NCBI GenBank assembly: GCA_017983615.1
Contig: JAGOBB010000001.1
Location: 434,001 to 498,000, forward strand
Origin: Azonexus sp.
Lineage (GTDB): Bacteria; Pseudomonadota; Gammaproteobacteria; Burkholderiales; Rhodocyclaceae
Direction: 5' to 3'
DNA: 64,000 nt
How positions within the stretch are numbered: the first letter of the stretch is position 1; each line of letters opens with the position of its first letter. A program made the position numbers and the translations under genes. Shown here piece by piece: positions 42,150 to 50,210 of this stretch. The notes under the pieces are model-generated. The model saw only the letters and a list, made by a program, of their open reading frames with translations, ran no database searches and was not told where the DNA came from.

Positions 42150-42584
42150 ATGGCCCACACCCCCTTCACCGGCACCATCCCCGACGACCGCCTCTATTGC
42201 CCCACCCACGATATGTGGGTGCAGGAAATCGGCGACGGCGAGTTTCGGGTTGGGGCGACCAGTTTCGGCATCTTTCTGGCCGGCGAAATCATTGCCTTCA
42301 CTGCCAAGCCGAAAGGCGCCAGCGGGCAGCGTGGCCGCGGGCTGGGTACCGTCGAGTGCCGCAAGACCGTACTGGCCGTACATGCGCCGATTGAATTCGT
42401 GCTGCTCGAAGGCAACGAGGCCGCCGAGAAACGCCCGCGGCTGATCAACGACGACCCCTATGGCGCTGGGTGGATGGCGCGCGTGCGGGCCGGCAACTGG
42501 GCAGACGACCGGGCGGTGCTAGTCAATGCGGCGGCTTACCGCCAGCACATCGTGAAAATCGAACCGGAGGCTTGCTTTGTCTGA
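42150..42584 (+). CDS. GcvH-like lipoyl-binding protein
   Basis: A 144-residue protein of the glycine cleavage H family: YCPTHDMWVQEIGDGEFRVGATSFG, then the lipoylation region LGTVECRKTVLAVHAPIEFVLLEGN (Lys about 72), and the C-terminal NDDPYGAGWMARVRAG typical of GcvH. No gcvT or gcvP genes are near; instead a DsrE-like gene and mobA follow with overlapping starts. Such stand-alone GcvH-like proteins can act as lipoate-binding sulfur carriers in other systems (LbpA of sHdr pathway), so a sulfur/selenium transfer role in metal-cofactor maturation is a reasonable hypothesis. Confidence 0.8.
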   Translation: MAHTPFTGTIPDDRLYCPTHDMWVQEIGDGEFRVGATSFGIFLAGEIIAFTAKPKGASGQRGRGLGTVECRKTVLAVHAPIEFVLLEGNEAAEKRPRLINDDPYGAGWMARVRAGNWADDRAVLVNAAAYRQHIVKIEPEACFV

Positions 42585-42951
42585 CCATCTGGCCATCCTG
42601 ATCTGGTCGGCGACGCTCGATCGTCCTGAACTGTGTGCGACGCCGCTGGTTCACGCCTTGGCGGCCCGGGCGCTCGATGCCGAGGTGGAGATCCATTTTT
42701 CCGGTCCGGCCGTTCGCTGGCTGGTTGTCGGCGTGGCAGACTCCCTTTTCACCACGCCGGCGCGGGAGAAATCCATCGGCGACTACCTGCGCGAAGTCAT
42801 CGCCGAGGACGTGCGCCTTCTGGCCTGCAGCATGGCCAGCGCCGCTTGGGTGGCCGACGATGAAGCCCTGATTCCGGCGGCCGGTTTCGCCGGAGCCACC
42901 GCCTTCGTCGCCCGCACGCTCGATCCGACGTGGCGGACGCTGGTCTTCTGA
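42577..42951 (+). CDS. DsrE-like small sulfur-relay protein
   Basis: A 124-residue protein that begins with TTG at 42577, supported by GGAGG seven bases upstream and by overlap with the GcvH-like stop. The DsrE/F-like fold is indicated by LAILIWSATLDRPELCATPLVHALAARALDAEVEIHFSGPAVRWL and the conserved cysteine in RLLACSMASAAW (about 87), which in DsrE proteins carries persulfide. Its stop overlaps the mobA start (TGATG), so all three genes are translationally coupled. Target of sulfur transfer unknown. Confidence 0.72.
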   Translation: MSDHLAILIWSATLDRPELCATPLVHALAARALDAEVEIHFSGPAVRWLVVGVADSLFTTPAREKSIGDYLREVIAEDVRLLACSMASAAWVADDEALIPAAGFAGATAFVARTLDPTWRTLVF

Positions 42952-43532
42952 TGTCGCCCTCCGACATCACCGGGATCATTCTTGCCGGCGGCCTGGGTCG
43001 GCGCATGGGTGGCGTCGACAAGGGCCTGCAACTGCTCGACGGCCGGCCGCTGGTTCGTCATGTGGCCGAGCGCCTGGCCCCGCAGGTGGATCAATTGCTG
43101 ATCAACGCCAATCGCAGTCAGGCCGACTATGCGGCCCTCGGCTATCCTGTCCTGGCCGATGAAATTCCCGATTTTGCCGGTCCGCTGGCCGGCCTGCATG
43201 CGGCGCTGAGCGCCGCCACAACAGCATGGGTCGTCACCGTGCCCTGCGACTCGCCTTATCTGCCTCTCGATCTGGTCAGCCGCTTGCAAGCCGGCCTGCA
43301 GTCATCGGCCGCCGGGCTGGCCGTGGCCCATGTCGAAGGACGTTTGCATCCGGTGTTCTGCCTCTGCCGGACTTCCCTGAACGACGCCTTGACCGCCTAT
43401 CTCAGCCAAGGCGGTCGCCGGGTTGCCGAATGGTGCACCGACATGGGGGCGGTTCTGGTCGATTTCGACGATCAACCCCAGGCCTTCCGCAATTTCAACA
43501 CCCTGCAGGAGCTGACCGTTCAAGGCGTCTGA
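42951..43532 (+). CDS. mobA: Molybdenum cofactor guanylyltransferase MobA
   Basis: A 193-residue nucleotidyltransferase converting Mo-MPT to bis-MGD, the cofactor of formate dehydrogenase. Signature GIILAGGLGRRMGGVDKGLQLLDGRPL (about 7-33), then NANRSQADYAALGYPVLADEIPDFAGPLAGLHAAL and VVTVPCDSPYLPLDLV with the metal Asp. Start at 42951 overlaps the DsrE-like stop. Grouping near fdh and sel genes fits cofactor supply for FDH. Confidence 0.93.
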   Translation: MSPSDITGIILAGGLGRRMGGVDKGLQLLDGRPLVRHVAERLAPQVDQLLINANRSQADYAALGYPVLADEIPDFAGPLAGLHAALSAATTAWVVTVPCDSPYLPLDLVSRLQAGLQSSAAGLAVAHVEGRLHPVFCLCRTSLNDALTAYLSQGGRRVAEWCTDMGAVLVDFDDQPQAFRNFNTLQELTVQGV

Positions 43533-43627
43533 TCAGCGCCCAACCTGTGGAAATCCCGTATTGCGCGGCCAGGATTTAAGCCTAGACTGCGCGCGCAGGA
43601 TAAAACACAGACAAAAGGTTAACAGCA

Positions 43628-43810
43628 ATGAACGTCAAGGTGCATTTCCGCATCACGCAGGACAGGGCCGGCTTGCCGCTGGATTTCGCAGCCGCCCGCC
43701 GCTTCGTCGTCAGTGAAGATCAGGCCGTTGAAGATTTGGCCCTCTCTCAACTGGCGGCGGATTACCAGGTTCCCGCCAACGCCATCGAAATCTGCGGCAT
43801 CGAGCAATAA
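43628..43810 (+). CDS. Small conserved-looking protein, unknown function
   Basis: A 60-residue ORF with plausible codon use, a start behind AAAGG, and no overlap with other genes. Sequence is mixed alpha/beta (KVHFRITQDRAGLPLDF... VEDLALSQLAADYQVPANAIEICGIEQ). No family recognised. Confidence 0.5.
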   Translation: MNVKVHFRITQDRAGLPLDFAAARRFVVSEDQAVEDLALSQLAADYQVPANAIEICGIEQ

Positions 43811-43947
43811 GCAGGGGGCGCCAACAAACTCCCTGGCGTCGTCTCCCGACCAGGGCCATTCCACATTTTGTTGGTGCCTCCGGGCGCGCCCGGGCCGCCA
43901 TCGGCTAAACTCATTTTTCCATTCATTTCGCCGATGAAAGACCTGTG

Positions 43948-44319
43948 ATGCCGCCATCGCCCAAAACCCAGAACAAACGGGATTTCCCGGGTCGTCGCTG
44001 GCTGAGCATCGCTCTGCGTTCGCTGCATCTGGTCGGCGTCGTGCTGGTCGGCGCCGCCCTGCTCAACGGCGGAGAACGGCATGCCGCCGGACTGCTGATG
44101 CTGCTGACCGGTCTTGGCCTCTACGGCATCGAGTTGTGGTGCAACCCCAAGCACCTCGGCGAACTGGCCGGCGTCTTCATTCCCGTCAAGCTGCTACTGG
44201 TTGTCGCCATGCTGCTCGCGCCGGACTATGCCGCCCTGCTGTTCTGGGGCCTGCTGATCGCCTCGTCGGCGGTTTCGCACGCGCCGGGCAATTTCCGGCA
44301 CGTCCGGATCTTCAATTAG
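43948..44319 (+). CDS. Small integral membrane protein
   Basis: About 123 residues with four hydrophobic segments (about 25-41, 47-65, 75-92, 95-110) after a basic N-terminal tail (KTQNKRDFPGRRW). The conserved-looking endings LWCNPKHLGELAGVFIPVKLLLVV and HAPGNFRHVRIFN suggest a family of small beta/gammaproteobacterial membrane proteins. Function not known. Its stop overlaps the end of the convergent DUF364-like gene. Confidence 0.6.
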   Translation: MPPSPKTQNKRDFPGRRWLSIALRSLHLVGVVLVGAALLNGGERHAAGLLMLLTGLGLYGIELWCNPKHLGELAGVFIPVKLLLVVAMLLAPDYAALLFWGLLIASSAVSHAPGNFRHVRIFN

Positions 44320-45149
44320 ATTTTCGCCAGCAGGGCTTCGAAGCCGGGGTAGTTGTCGCCATTCAGTGCGTACTTGCGGGCACTGCCGCCGCGTGAATCG
44401 CCGCTGAGCAGCGCTGCGATGAATGCCTCGCGATCATCGATCCAGCTGCCACCGAGAAATGTCACGCCGCGCGCGAACAGTGCATCGGGCAGGCAGCCGG
44501 CGCTCGGGCCGATCATTGCGAACCAGCGGGCGTCCGTGCAGCAGGCCAGCATGCGGTCGAGCGTGTCGTTGAGGAGCAGGGTGCTGGTCGAGATCACCTT
44601 GCTGCAGCCAGCCAGTTCGGAGGCGTCGAGAGTGACGCGATAGCCGTCGCGTTCGCCAGCCAGTTCCGGCCGCAACTCGACCACGGTCAACTGGGCGCCC
44701 GATTCCAGAATGCGGCCGAGCAGCGGCATGAACAGGCCGATCATGCCGATCCGCTCGCCGGCTGCGGGTTGTAATTGGCCGATCGAGTCGGCGCTGTTGT
44801 CCGGAAGAAACCCGGCGCGGTCATAAAAACATCGGGTCAGTGCATTGGCCGCAGCAAAACCGATGGTTTTCTCGATGCCGCTGCCCAGGGCGTAGCGTCG
44901 GGCGACCTCCAGCGCATCGGCGCCGGCCAGTCCTCCGGTCTTTGCCTCGCCGCGCAGGCGTTCCAGTGTGTCATCGAGCAGCACGTAGCTCAGGCCCAGC
45001 GAGCCATCTTCCAGTTCCAGCGCACAGAACTCGCCCTTGCCGTCGCTATCCGGCCGGGCTGGCGGCAGGTGCAGGGCGCGGATGCGGGGCAGTGGCGAGC
45101 GTGCGGCGAAACGTTCGAGCTGGGCAATATAGTCGCTGGCAAAGCTCAT
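44316..45149 (-). CDS. DUF364/DUF4213-type Rossmann heavy-metal-chelation-like protein
   Basis: A 277-residue protein, start at 45149 with GAGGAG upstream. Residues about 145-277 form a Rossmann-like domain with ERIGMIGLFMPLLGRILESGAQLTVVELRPE and then CSKVISTSTLLLNDTLDRMLACCTDARWFAMIGPSAGCLPDALFARGVTFLGG, the pattern of DUF364 proteins found with molybdenum/iron chelation genes. N-terminal part carries DUF4213-like LGLSYVLLDDT. It follows the RavA-ViaA-like pair on the same strand and is probably co-transcribed. Confidence 0.7.
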   Translation of the reverse strand: MSFASDYIAQLERFAARSPLPRIRALHLPPARPDSDGKGEFCALELEDGSLGLSYVLLDDTLERLRGEAKTGGLAGADALEVARRYALGSGIEKTIGFAAANALTRCFYDRAGFLPDNSADSIGQLQPAAGERIGMIGLFMPLLGRILESGAQLTVVELRPELAGERDGYRVTLDASELAGCSKVISTSTLLLNDTLDRMLACCTDARWFAMIGPSAGCLPDALFARGVTFLGGSWIDDREAFIAALLSGDSRGGSARKYALNGDNYPGFEALLAKI

Positions 45150-45162
45150 GCGGAAAAACTCC

Positions 45163-46779
45163 TCAAAATCTGAATTGATCGAGCCATCGTTGTCCGGTTT
45201 GCGACTTGTTCTGCTCCGGCACATATTCACCCCGGTGCAGGCCGGCGCGAACGGCGACCGTGGCGGTTTCGCCGGAAACGGTTCCCTGCTTGTTCTCCTG
45301 CGAGCGCAGGGCGCCGGGGAAATATAAGGCCGTGATGCTCTTCGAATGCACCGGCGATTCGACGTTGGAATTCCCGAAGCGGCGCCAGTCGCGGACCCAG
45401 TAGATGTCGTCGGAGACTTCCAGCAGGCCAATGGTCTCGCGGTCGCCGATCAGGACGCCCTGAACGCGCAGGCCGCAGTCGGCCTTGACCTTGTCCAGGC
45501 GGTCAGCCAGCGCCGGCGTGGCGCCAAACTCGCCATCGGAGGCAACGAGCAGGTCGGCCAGTTGCCAGCGCTCGTCTTCGAGCTTGGCGATCGCCTTCTC
45601 GAGCGGGCCGCAGATGTCGGTGCCGCCCCGGAAGGCCTGGCCGAGAAAACGCATCAGGCGTTCGATACCGTCCGCATCGACACCCAGTTCCATCTCGACG
45701 ACCTCGTCCGGACCGCCGAAGGCAAAGACATGGCAGGGGCGTTTCTGCGCGTGGGCAGTGCGCACGGCTTCGAGCACCGTCGCCTTGGCCACCGCCTCGG
45801 CGCCACCCTGCATCGAGCCGGAGGTGTCGACGCAGACCATGATCGGCCCCATTTCCAGGCGCTTGTCCGGCTTCGGTTCTGGATTGGGGCGCCAGACGAC
45901 GGATTCGTGCAGGTGGATTTCCTGCATCCGGTCGTCGTCCTCATAGCTGAGCAGCGTCCGCTCGGCACGGCGGGCATGCCAGACCAGACGCAGCTTGGGG
46001 TGGCCGAGGAGCATGGCCTCGGCCGGCAACATCCGGGCGATGCGGTCGGAACGCTTGATGCCGCGTGTCTCACCGGGCAGGTCGGGGACATGCACGGTAC
46101 GTCCCTCCGGCTGCTGGGCAATGGCCTGCTCCAGGACCGGCACGGTCTGCTGGCTGCTTTCGTCGAAGATCTCGCTTTGCTGGGCCCGGCCGAGGCCGCG
46201 GATCAGGCTGGCCAGTTCCGGCAGGCCTTCGAGCAGGCGGCGGATGCGCATCACGTCCTGCCAGCCATCGCTGCGCAGCAGGCCGCGGATCATGTCCCAG
46301 CGGGTATTCTTGCCGCCTTCCGGCAGCAGGCCGAAGACGTCGAGCAATTCGTCCATCTGGCCGCAACGCTCGGCCCAGTCGGCAGCGAAGGCGTCGAGCG
46401 CCATTTGCGTTGCCGCGGCTTCGCTGGCCCCGCGGTCGCGGTAGTCGACGATGAAATCGAGGTGGAAGAGGATGCTCATCAGCACCGTATCGACCAGATC
46501 TGTCTGCTTGGCGCAGTAACCGGCCAGTCCGAGTTGATCCATGGTCGCTGCCAGTTGCCTGGCCAGCTCCGGCGGCGGCCAGGTCCACGCGTCTGCTGGC
46601 GGCAGAAGCCCGGCAATCAGTCCATCGCGGAGCATGACCAAGGCTTGCAGGCGCGGTTCAAGCCCGCCATGCGCATTGGTCATGCCGCCCAGCCAGAGGC
46701 TGCGCGACAGGCTGTCGAGGGCGGCCAGGCGTTGCTCCCTGGCCTCGAACAGCAGGGGGCGGACCAACTCGGCTTTCAC
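45163..46779 (-). CDS. viaA: VWA-domain protein, ViaA-like partner
   Basis: A 538-residue soluble protein with a long helical N-terminal region and a C-terminal von Willebrand A domain (about 325-480). The MIDAS metal site is visible as VCVDTSGSMQGG with the later ...RGGTDIC and LLVASDGEFG. It overlaps the preceding AAA+ gene by four bases (ATGA), as in RavA-ViaA pairs. In E. coli these act as a chaperone pair on respiratory and iron-sulfur enzymes (complex I, fumarate reductase); a role in FDH or AOR maturation here is inference. Confidence 0.8.
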   Translation of the reverse strand: MKAELVRPLLFEAREQRLAALDSLSRSLWLGGMTNAHGGLEPRLQALVMLRDGLIAGLLPPADAWTWPPPELARQLAATMDQLGLAGYCAKQTDLVDTVLMSILFHLDFIVDYRDRGASEAAATQMALDAFAADWAERCGQMDELLDVFGLLPEGGKNTRWDMIRGLLRSDGWQDVMRIRRLLEGLPELASLIRGLGRAQQSEIFDESSQQTVPVLEQAIAQQPEGRTVHVPDLPGETRGIKRSDRIARMLPAEAMLLGHPKLRLVWHARRAERTLLSYEDDDRMQEIHLHESVVWRPNPEPKPDKRLEMGPIMVCVDTSGSMQGGAEAVAKATVLEAVRTAHAQKRPCHVFAFGGPDEVVEMELGVDADGIERLMRFLGQAFRGGTDICGPLEKAIAKLEDERWQLADLLVASDGEFGATPALADRLDKVKADCGLRVQGVLIGDRETIGLLEVSDDIYWVRDWRRFGNSNVESPVHSKSITALYFPGALRSQENKQGTVSGETATVAVRAGLHRGEYVPEQNKSQTGQRWLDQFRF

Positions 46780-48194
46780 GCCTCGGTCAGCGATTCGTGG
46801 TCCACCGGCAACGGTACCTCGCCGTTATCCTCGGGTAGTCGCGGCAGATTCAGGAAGCCTTCGCGGGCCATCGAGGCGCGCCGGCGCAGGCTGGCCACGG
46901 CGTCGACGGTGGCAGCAAGGTTGGCCGAAACCCGGTTGGTGAGTTCGTCATCCAGCCACAAACTGCTTGAGCAATAGTCGTTCAGGCTGCGGAACTGGCC
47001 GGCCAGTTCTTCGGCATAGGTGTCGATGCGGGCCAGCAGTTCGTCGATCTGTCCGGTGCGCGCTGAAATATGCAGATTGCCGTAGCGGCGCTGCCGGCTG
47101 TAGGTCATGCGTAGGGCGCTGGCGCCACCCTTGGCGTCACCGACATCCTGGGCCAGTTCGTCGGCGGAAAAGCGCAAGCGGCCTGATTCGTCGTAGTCGA
47201 GATCGTTGGCCTTCATTTCGGCGTCGAGCTGGGCCTCGAACGCCTCGACGACCCGGCTCAGGCGGGGCGGCGAAAAGGCCGTCCGCACGCCGAGGCGGGT
47301 TTGAAGCCAATCGCTGACGGCCTTCTGGCGAGGCGCATCGGGGGCGGTGCACCAGGGCAGCAGGAGCAGGTCCCAGAGTTGTATCGCTTGCCGTCCCTCG
47401 CTGGCTGCCGCCATCCGCAGCAGGCGGACGATCTTGACCCAGCGCCGGTCGGAGACATAAGTCTGTTCGGCGGCAAACTGGCCGCGCAACTGGCCGAGGA
47501 TGGCGCTGACTTCGCCGGGCAGGGCAACGCCCGCTGCCGCGTCGTTCAGCGCGGCGAGGTCGTCGGCATCCAGGCCAAGGTTTGCTTCCGGCGGGGTCCA
47601 TGGCGCACCGCTGTCGGTGCCCAGAAGACGGTCAAAAGCCGCCGCAGAGACCGGTTCGACCGGCACCCGGACCAGAAAGCGGTCGAAGAAGGCCTCGGCG
47701 ACCTCATCTTCCGGCACCTCGTTGGTCGCGCCGATGGCGGTGATCAGGGGGCAGCGCTGGCGTCCGGAGCCATTGTCGAATTCCCGTTCATTGAGCAGCG
47801 TCAGCAGGGCGTTGAGGATGGCGCTGTTGGCCTTGAATACCTCGTCGATAAAGGCCACCGAGGCATCGGGCAGGAAGCCGGCAGTGTGGCGTTCATAGCG
47901 GTCTTCTTCGAGGGCCTTGATAGAAAGCGGGCCGAACAGCTCCTCAGGTACCGAGAAGCGGGTCAGCAGACGTTCGAAGTAATGGGCATTGCGAAATACT
48001 GCGTGCAGGCGGCGGGCCAGCTCGCTCTTGGCGGTGCCCGGTGGCCCGATCAGCAGGCTGTGTTCGCCGGCCAATGCGGCCAGCAGGCAGAGGCGGACGA
48101 TGCGCCGGCGCTCTACCAGGCCTGATTCAAGGGCATTGAGCAGGCCCGGCAAACAGTCGCGAAGTAGTTTCATGGGGAGAGTTGAATGATCCAT
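46776..48194 (-). CDS. ravA: MoxR-family AAA+ ATPase, RavA-like
   Basis: A 472-residue AAA+ ATPase: Walker A LIGPPGTAKSELARRL (about 47), Walker B SVAFIDEVFKANSAILNALLTLLNERE (about 110-135), sensor-1 AIGATNEVPED, and arginine finger region FFDRFLVRV. The EELFGPLSIKALEEDRYERHTAGFLP block is diagnostic for the RavA subgroup of MoxR ATPases. The C-terminal half resembles the RavA-specific helical part. Start at 48194 (ATG). Followed directly by the VWA partner. Confidence 0.86.
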   Translation of the reverse strand: MDHSTLPMKLLRDCLPGLLNALESGLVERRRIVRLCLLAALAGEHSLLIGPPGTAKSELARRLHAVFRNAHYFERLLTRFSVPEELFGPLSIKALEEDRYERHTAGFLPDASVAFIDEVFKANSAILNALLTLLNEREFDNGSGRQRCPLITAIGATNEVPEDEVAEAFFDRFLVRVPVEPVSAAAFDRLLGTDSGAPWTPPEANLGLDADDLAALNDAAAGVALPGEVSAILGQLRGQFAAEQTYVSDRRWVKIVRLLRMAAASEGRQAIQLWDLLLLPWCTAPDAPRQKAVSDWLQTRLGVRTAFSPPRLSRVVEAFEAQLDAEMKANDLDYDESGRLRFSADELAQDVGDAKGGASALRMTYSRQRRYGNLHISARTGQIDELLARIDTYAEELAGQFRSLNDYCSSSLWLDDELTNRVSANLAATVDAVASLRRRASMAREGFLNLPRLPEDNGEVPLPVDHESLTEA

Positions 48195-48258
48195 CTTTAC
48201 ATCCTAGCACCCGGTGAGAATCGCTACTTTGATCGACCCTAAAAGCCGCTGCGCATGG

Positions 48259-48519
48259 CTAGCCGCCGCCGCGCTGCGTTGCGCGGTCAACCCTGTCGAT
48301 CAACGCCTCGACAGCTGTTTGATCGCCTGCCAACACGGTGATGCCGAGCAGCAGGCTGGGCAACTCAAGGCTACCGATACGCCATGATGGCCCGGTCTGG
48401 TAGTCGAAACGGACCCTGGCTGTGCCGTGGGTCACAGTCAGGCTGTTCTGTCCGGACTCCACCGCGGCCGGAAAAGCTGCCGCCAGACTGCCGGCGAACT
48501 CTTCAGGCGTGGAGGTCAT
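48259..48519 (-). CDS. Small protein of the aor operon, unknown function
   Basis: An 86-residue ORF after the MoaD-like gene on the same strand, with a start behind GAGGACG. Sequence shows an amphipathic N-terminal helix (EEFAGSLAAAFPAAVE) and beta-rich middle (SLTVTHGTARVRFDYQTGPSWRIGSLELP). No family recognised. Its place as last gene of the aor operon is the only functional hint. Confidence 0.55.
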   Translation of the reverse strand: MTSTPEEFAGSLAAAFPAAVESGQNSLTVTHGTARVRFDYQTGPSWRIGSLELPSLLLGITVLAGDQTAVEALIDRVDRATQRGGG

Positions 48520-48563
48520 CGTCCTCTGGCGCTGCTTGCTCCAGGGAAATGCCAAGGATTCTC

Positions 48564-48815
48564 TCAGCCGCCGGCGATTGGCGGCCAGACGGCGAGAACT
48601 TCGCCGTCCTTCATCGGCCGGACGTTGCGGTCTTCCGGGGCAATGAAGGTGCCGTCCACCAGTACCAGATGGGTCAGCTTCGGGGGCAACCCGAAGGGGG
48701 CGAGCGCCCCCTCCACGGTGCATCCCTCTGGCAAGTCGACGTCCACCCGGTTACCGACGGCATGGCCGGGCAGGTAATCGGTCAGGGTGGCGTAGAGCTT
48801 GATGGTGATGCGCAT
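48564..48815 (-). CDS. aorD: MoaD/ThiS-family sulfur carrier protein of the aor operon
   Basis: An 83-residue ubiquitin-like protein (RITIKLYATLTDYLP... VEGALAPFGLPPKLTHLVLVDGTFI... DGEVLAVWPPIAGG) ending in the Gly-Gly tail that is thiocarboxylated by MoeB-like enzymes. In AOR operons of Aromatoleum-type bacteria a MoaD-like protein accompanies the structural genes, which fits a dedicated sulfur carrier for the tungsten cofactor. 12 bases separate it from the FAD subunit gene. Confidence 0.82.
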   Translation of the reverse strand: MRITIKLYATLTDYLPGHAVGNRVDVDLPEGCTVEGALAPFGLPPKLTHLVLVDGTFIAPEDRNVRPMKDGEVLAVWPPIAGG

Positions 48816-48827
48816 TGCTATCTCCGG

Positions 48828-50090
48828 TCAGGCGAGATGCGCGCTGGCGCTTTGCTGGCAGCCGAGGTAGGCCTCCGCGAAGCGGGTCGGGTTTTCCATC
48901 AGGAAATCCTTCCAGCGACCGAGCGGCGTACGGGTCTGGATTAGGCCGCGCAACACGCCGACGTGCTGGGTCATGCCGACCGAGGTGGCGCCGACCAGCA
49001 CATCGTCCTTGAACTGCAGGCTGACGTAGCGGGAACGCTCGGTGTCGACGTGCTCGACGTTGTCACCGCCTTCCATGCCCCACCATTGCCCGAAGGAGGT
49101 CGAGATCAGGCCGAGGGTGGCCAGCACGTTGACCGGCAGGACGCCCGGCAGCAGTGCATCGCCACCGGCCATGTTGACTGCGGCGACCCGTGCCTGATCG
49201 GCGGCATTGGGCTGGATGGCGGAAACCAGCGGTTCGCCGGTAAAGAAGTCGCAACCTTCGGCGACGTCTCCGGCCGCATAGACGCCCTCGACCGAGGTCC
49301 GCATGCCGTTGTCGACGCGGATACCACGGCCCATGGCGATCGGGGTGCCAGCCAGGAAGTCGAGATTCGGTGCCACGCCGGCGGCGACAATGACGACGTC
49401 GCAGGGCAGCACTTCGCCGGTGGACAGGGTCACCTTCAGCGGGGCGTCGGCGTCGCCGTCGTCGATACTCTTGACACCGGCCGAGGTGCGGACGCGAATG
49501 CCCTTTTCCTCGACCCACTTCTTGATCATGCCGCCGGCCTTTTCGGTCATCATGCGCGGCACCATGCGGTCGCCCATTTCGACGATGGTCAGGTCGACGC
49601 CGCGGGCAGCCAGGGCTTCCATGATGATGCAGCCAATGAAGCCGGCGCCCAGTTGCAGGACGCGGCTGCCGGGCTTGGTCAGGGCAGCAATGGCACGGGC
49701 ATCAGTCATCGTCCAGCAGTTCTGGACCTGTGGCCGGTCGAGGCCGGGGATCGGCGGATTGACCGGGCGCGAGCCGGTGGCGATCAGCAGCTTGTCGTAG
49801 CTTTCGGTTGTGCCGTCGGCATAGCGGACCTGACGGGCGTCCGTGTCGAGGCCGACGGCGCGTGCATTGCGCTCGGTGACGCGCAATTGCGCGAAATGAT
49901 CATCGGTCTTGCGCAGGTACATGCCTGGCTCCCCGATGTTTCCTTCGAGGAAGTAGGGGATGGCCATGCGCGAATAGGGTGGCAGGCCTTCGCTGCCGAC
50001 CATGACGATTTCACCGACCGGGTCGTTGCGGCGCAGTGTTTCGGCGGCGACGACGCCAGCTGGCCCGTTGCCAAGAATGAGATATTTCAT
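48828..50090 (-). CDS. aorC: Aldehyde oxidoreductase FAD/NAD(P)-binding subunit
   Basis: A 420-residue pyridine-nucleotide disulfide reductase-type flavoprotein: FAD-binding YLILGNGPAGVVAAETLRRNDP, ATGSRPVNPP, NAD-binding VLQLGAGFIGCIIMEALAARGVDLTIVEMGDR, and GVYAAGDVAEGCDFFTGE as second FAD motif. In AorABC complexes of Aromatoleum aromaticum the third subunit is such an FAD protein, which passes electrons from AorAB to NAD+. Gene order aorA-aorB-aorC matches. Confidence 0.88.
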   Translation of the reverse strand: MKYLILGNGPAGVVAAETLRRNDPVGEIVMVGSEGLPPYSRMAIPYFLEGNIGEPGMYLRKTDDHFAQLRVTERNARAVGLDTDARQVRYADGTTESYDKLLIATGSRPVNPPIPGLDRPQVQNCWTMTDARAIAALTKPGSRVLQLGAGFIGCIIMEALAARGVDLTIVEMGDRMVPRMMTEKAGGMIKKWVEEKGIRVRTSAGVKSIDDGDADAPLKVTLSTGEVLPCDVVIVAAGVAPNLDFLAGTPIAMGRGIRVDNGMRTSVEGVYAAGDVAEGCDFFTGEPLVSAIQPNAADQARVAAVNMAGGDALLPGVLPVNVLATLGLISTSFGQWWGMEGGDNVEHVDTERSRYVSLQFKDDVLVGATSVGMTQHVGVLRGLIQTRTPLGRWKDFLMENPTRFAEAYLGCQQSASAHLA

Positions 50091-50123
50091 CGATTAATCC
50101 TCGCTGAACTCCAAGACGCAGAC

Positions 50124-50141
50124 GCCCGCCAGAAGGCGGGC
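50124..50141 (-). repeat. Hairpin between aorB and aorC
   Basis: GCCCGCC-AGAA-GGCGGGC in the 120-base gap between aorB and aorC. No T-run follows, so it is more likely a message-stabilising hairpin than a terminator. Confidence 0.55.
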
Positions 50142-50210
50142 GCCGATTCCACCTGAACCGTTGACACTTTCATTGCAGCAAAGTGCCCGCGGGTCAGGCG
50201 GTGAGACCGA

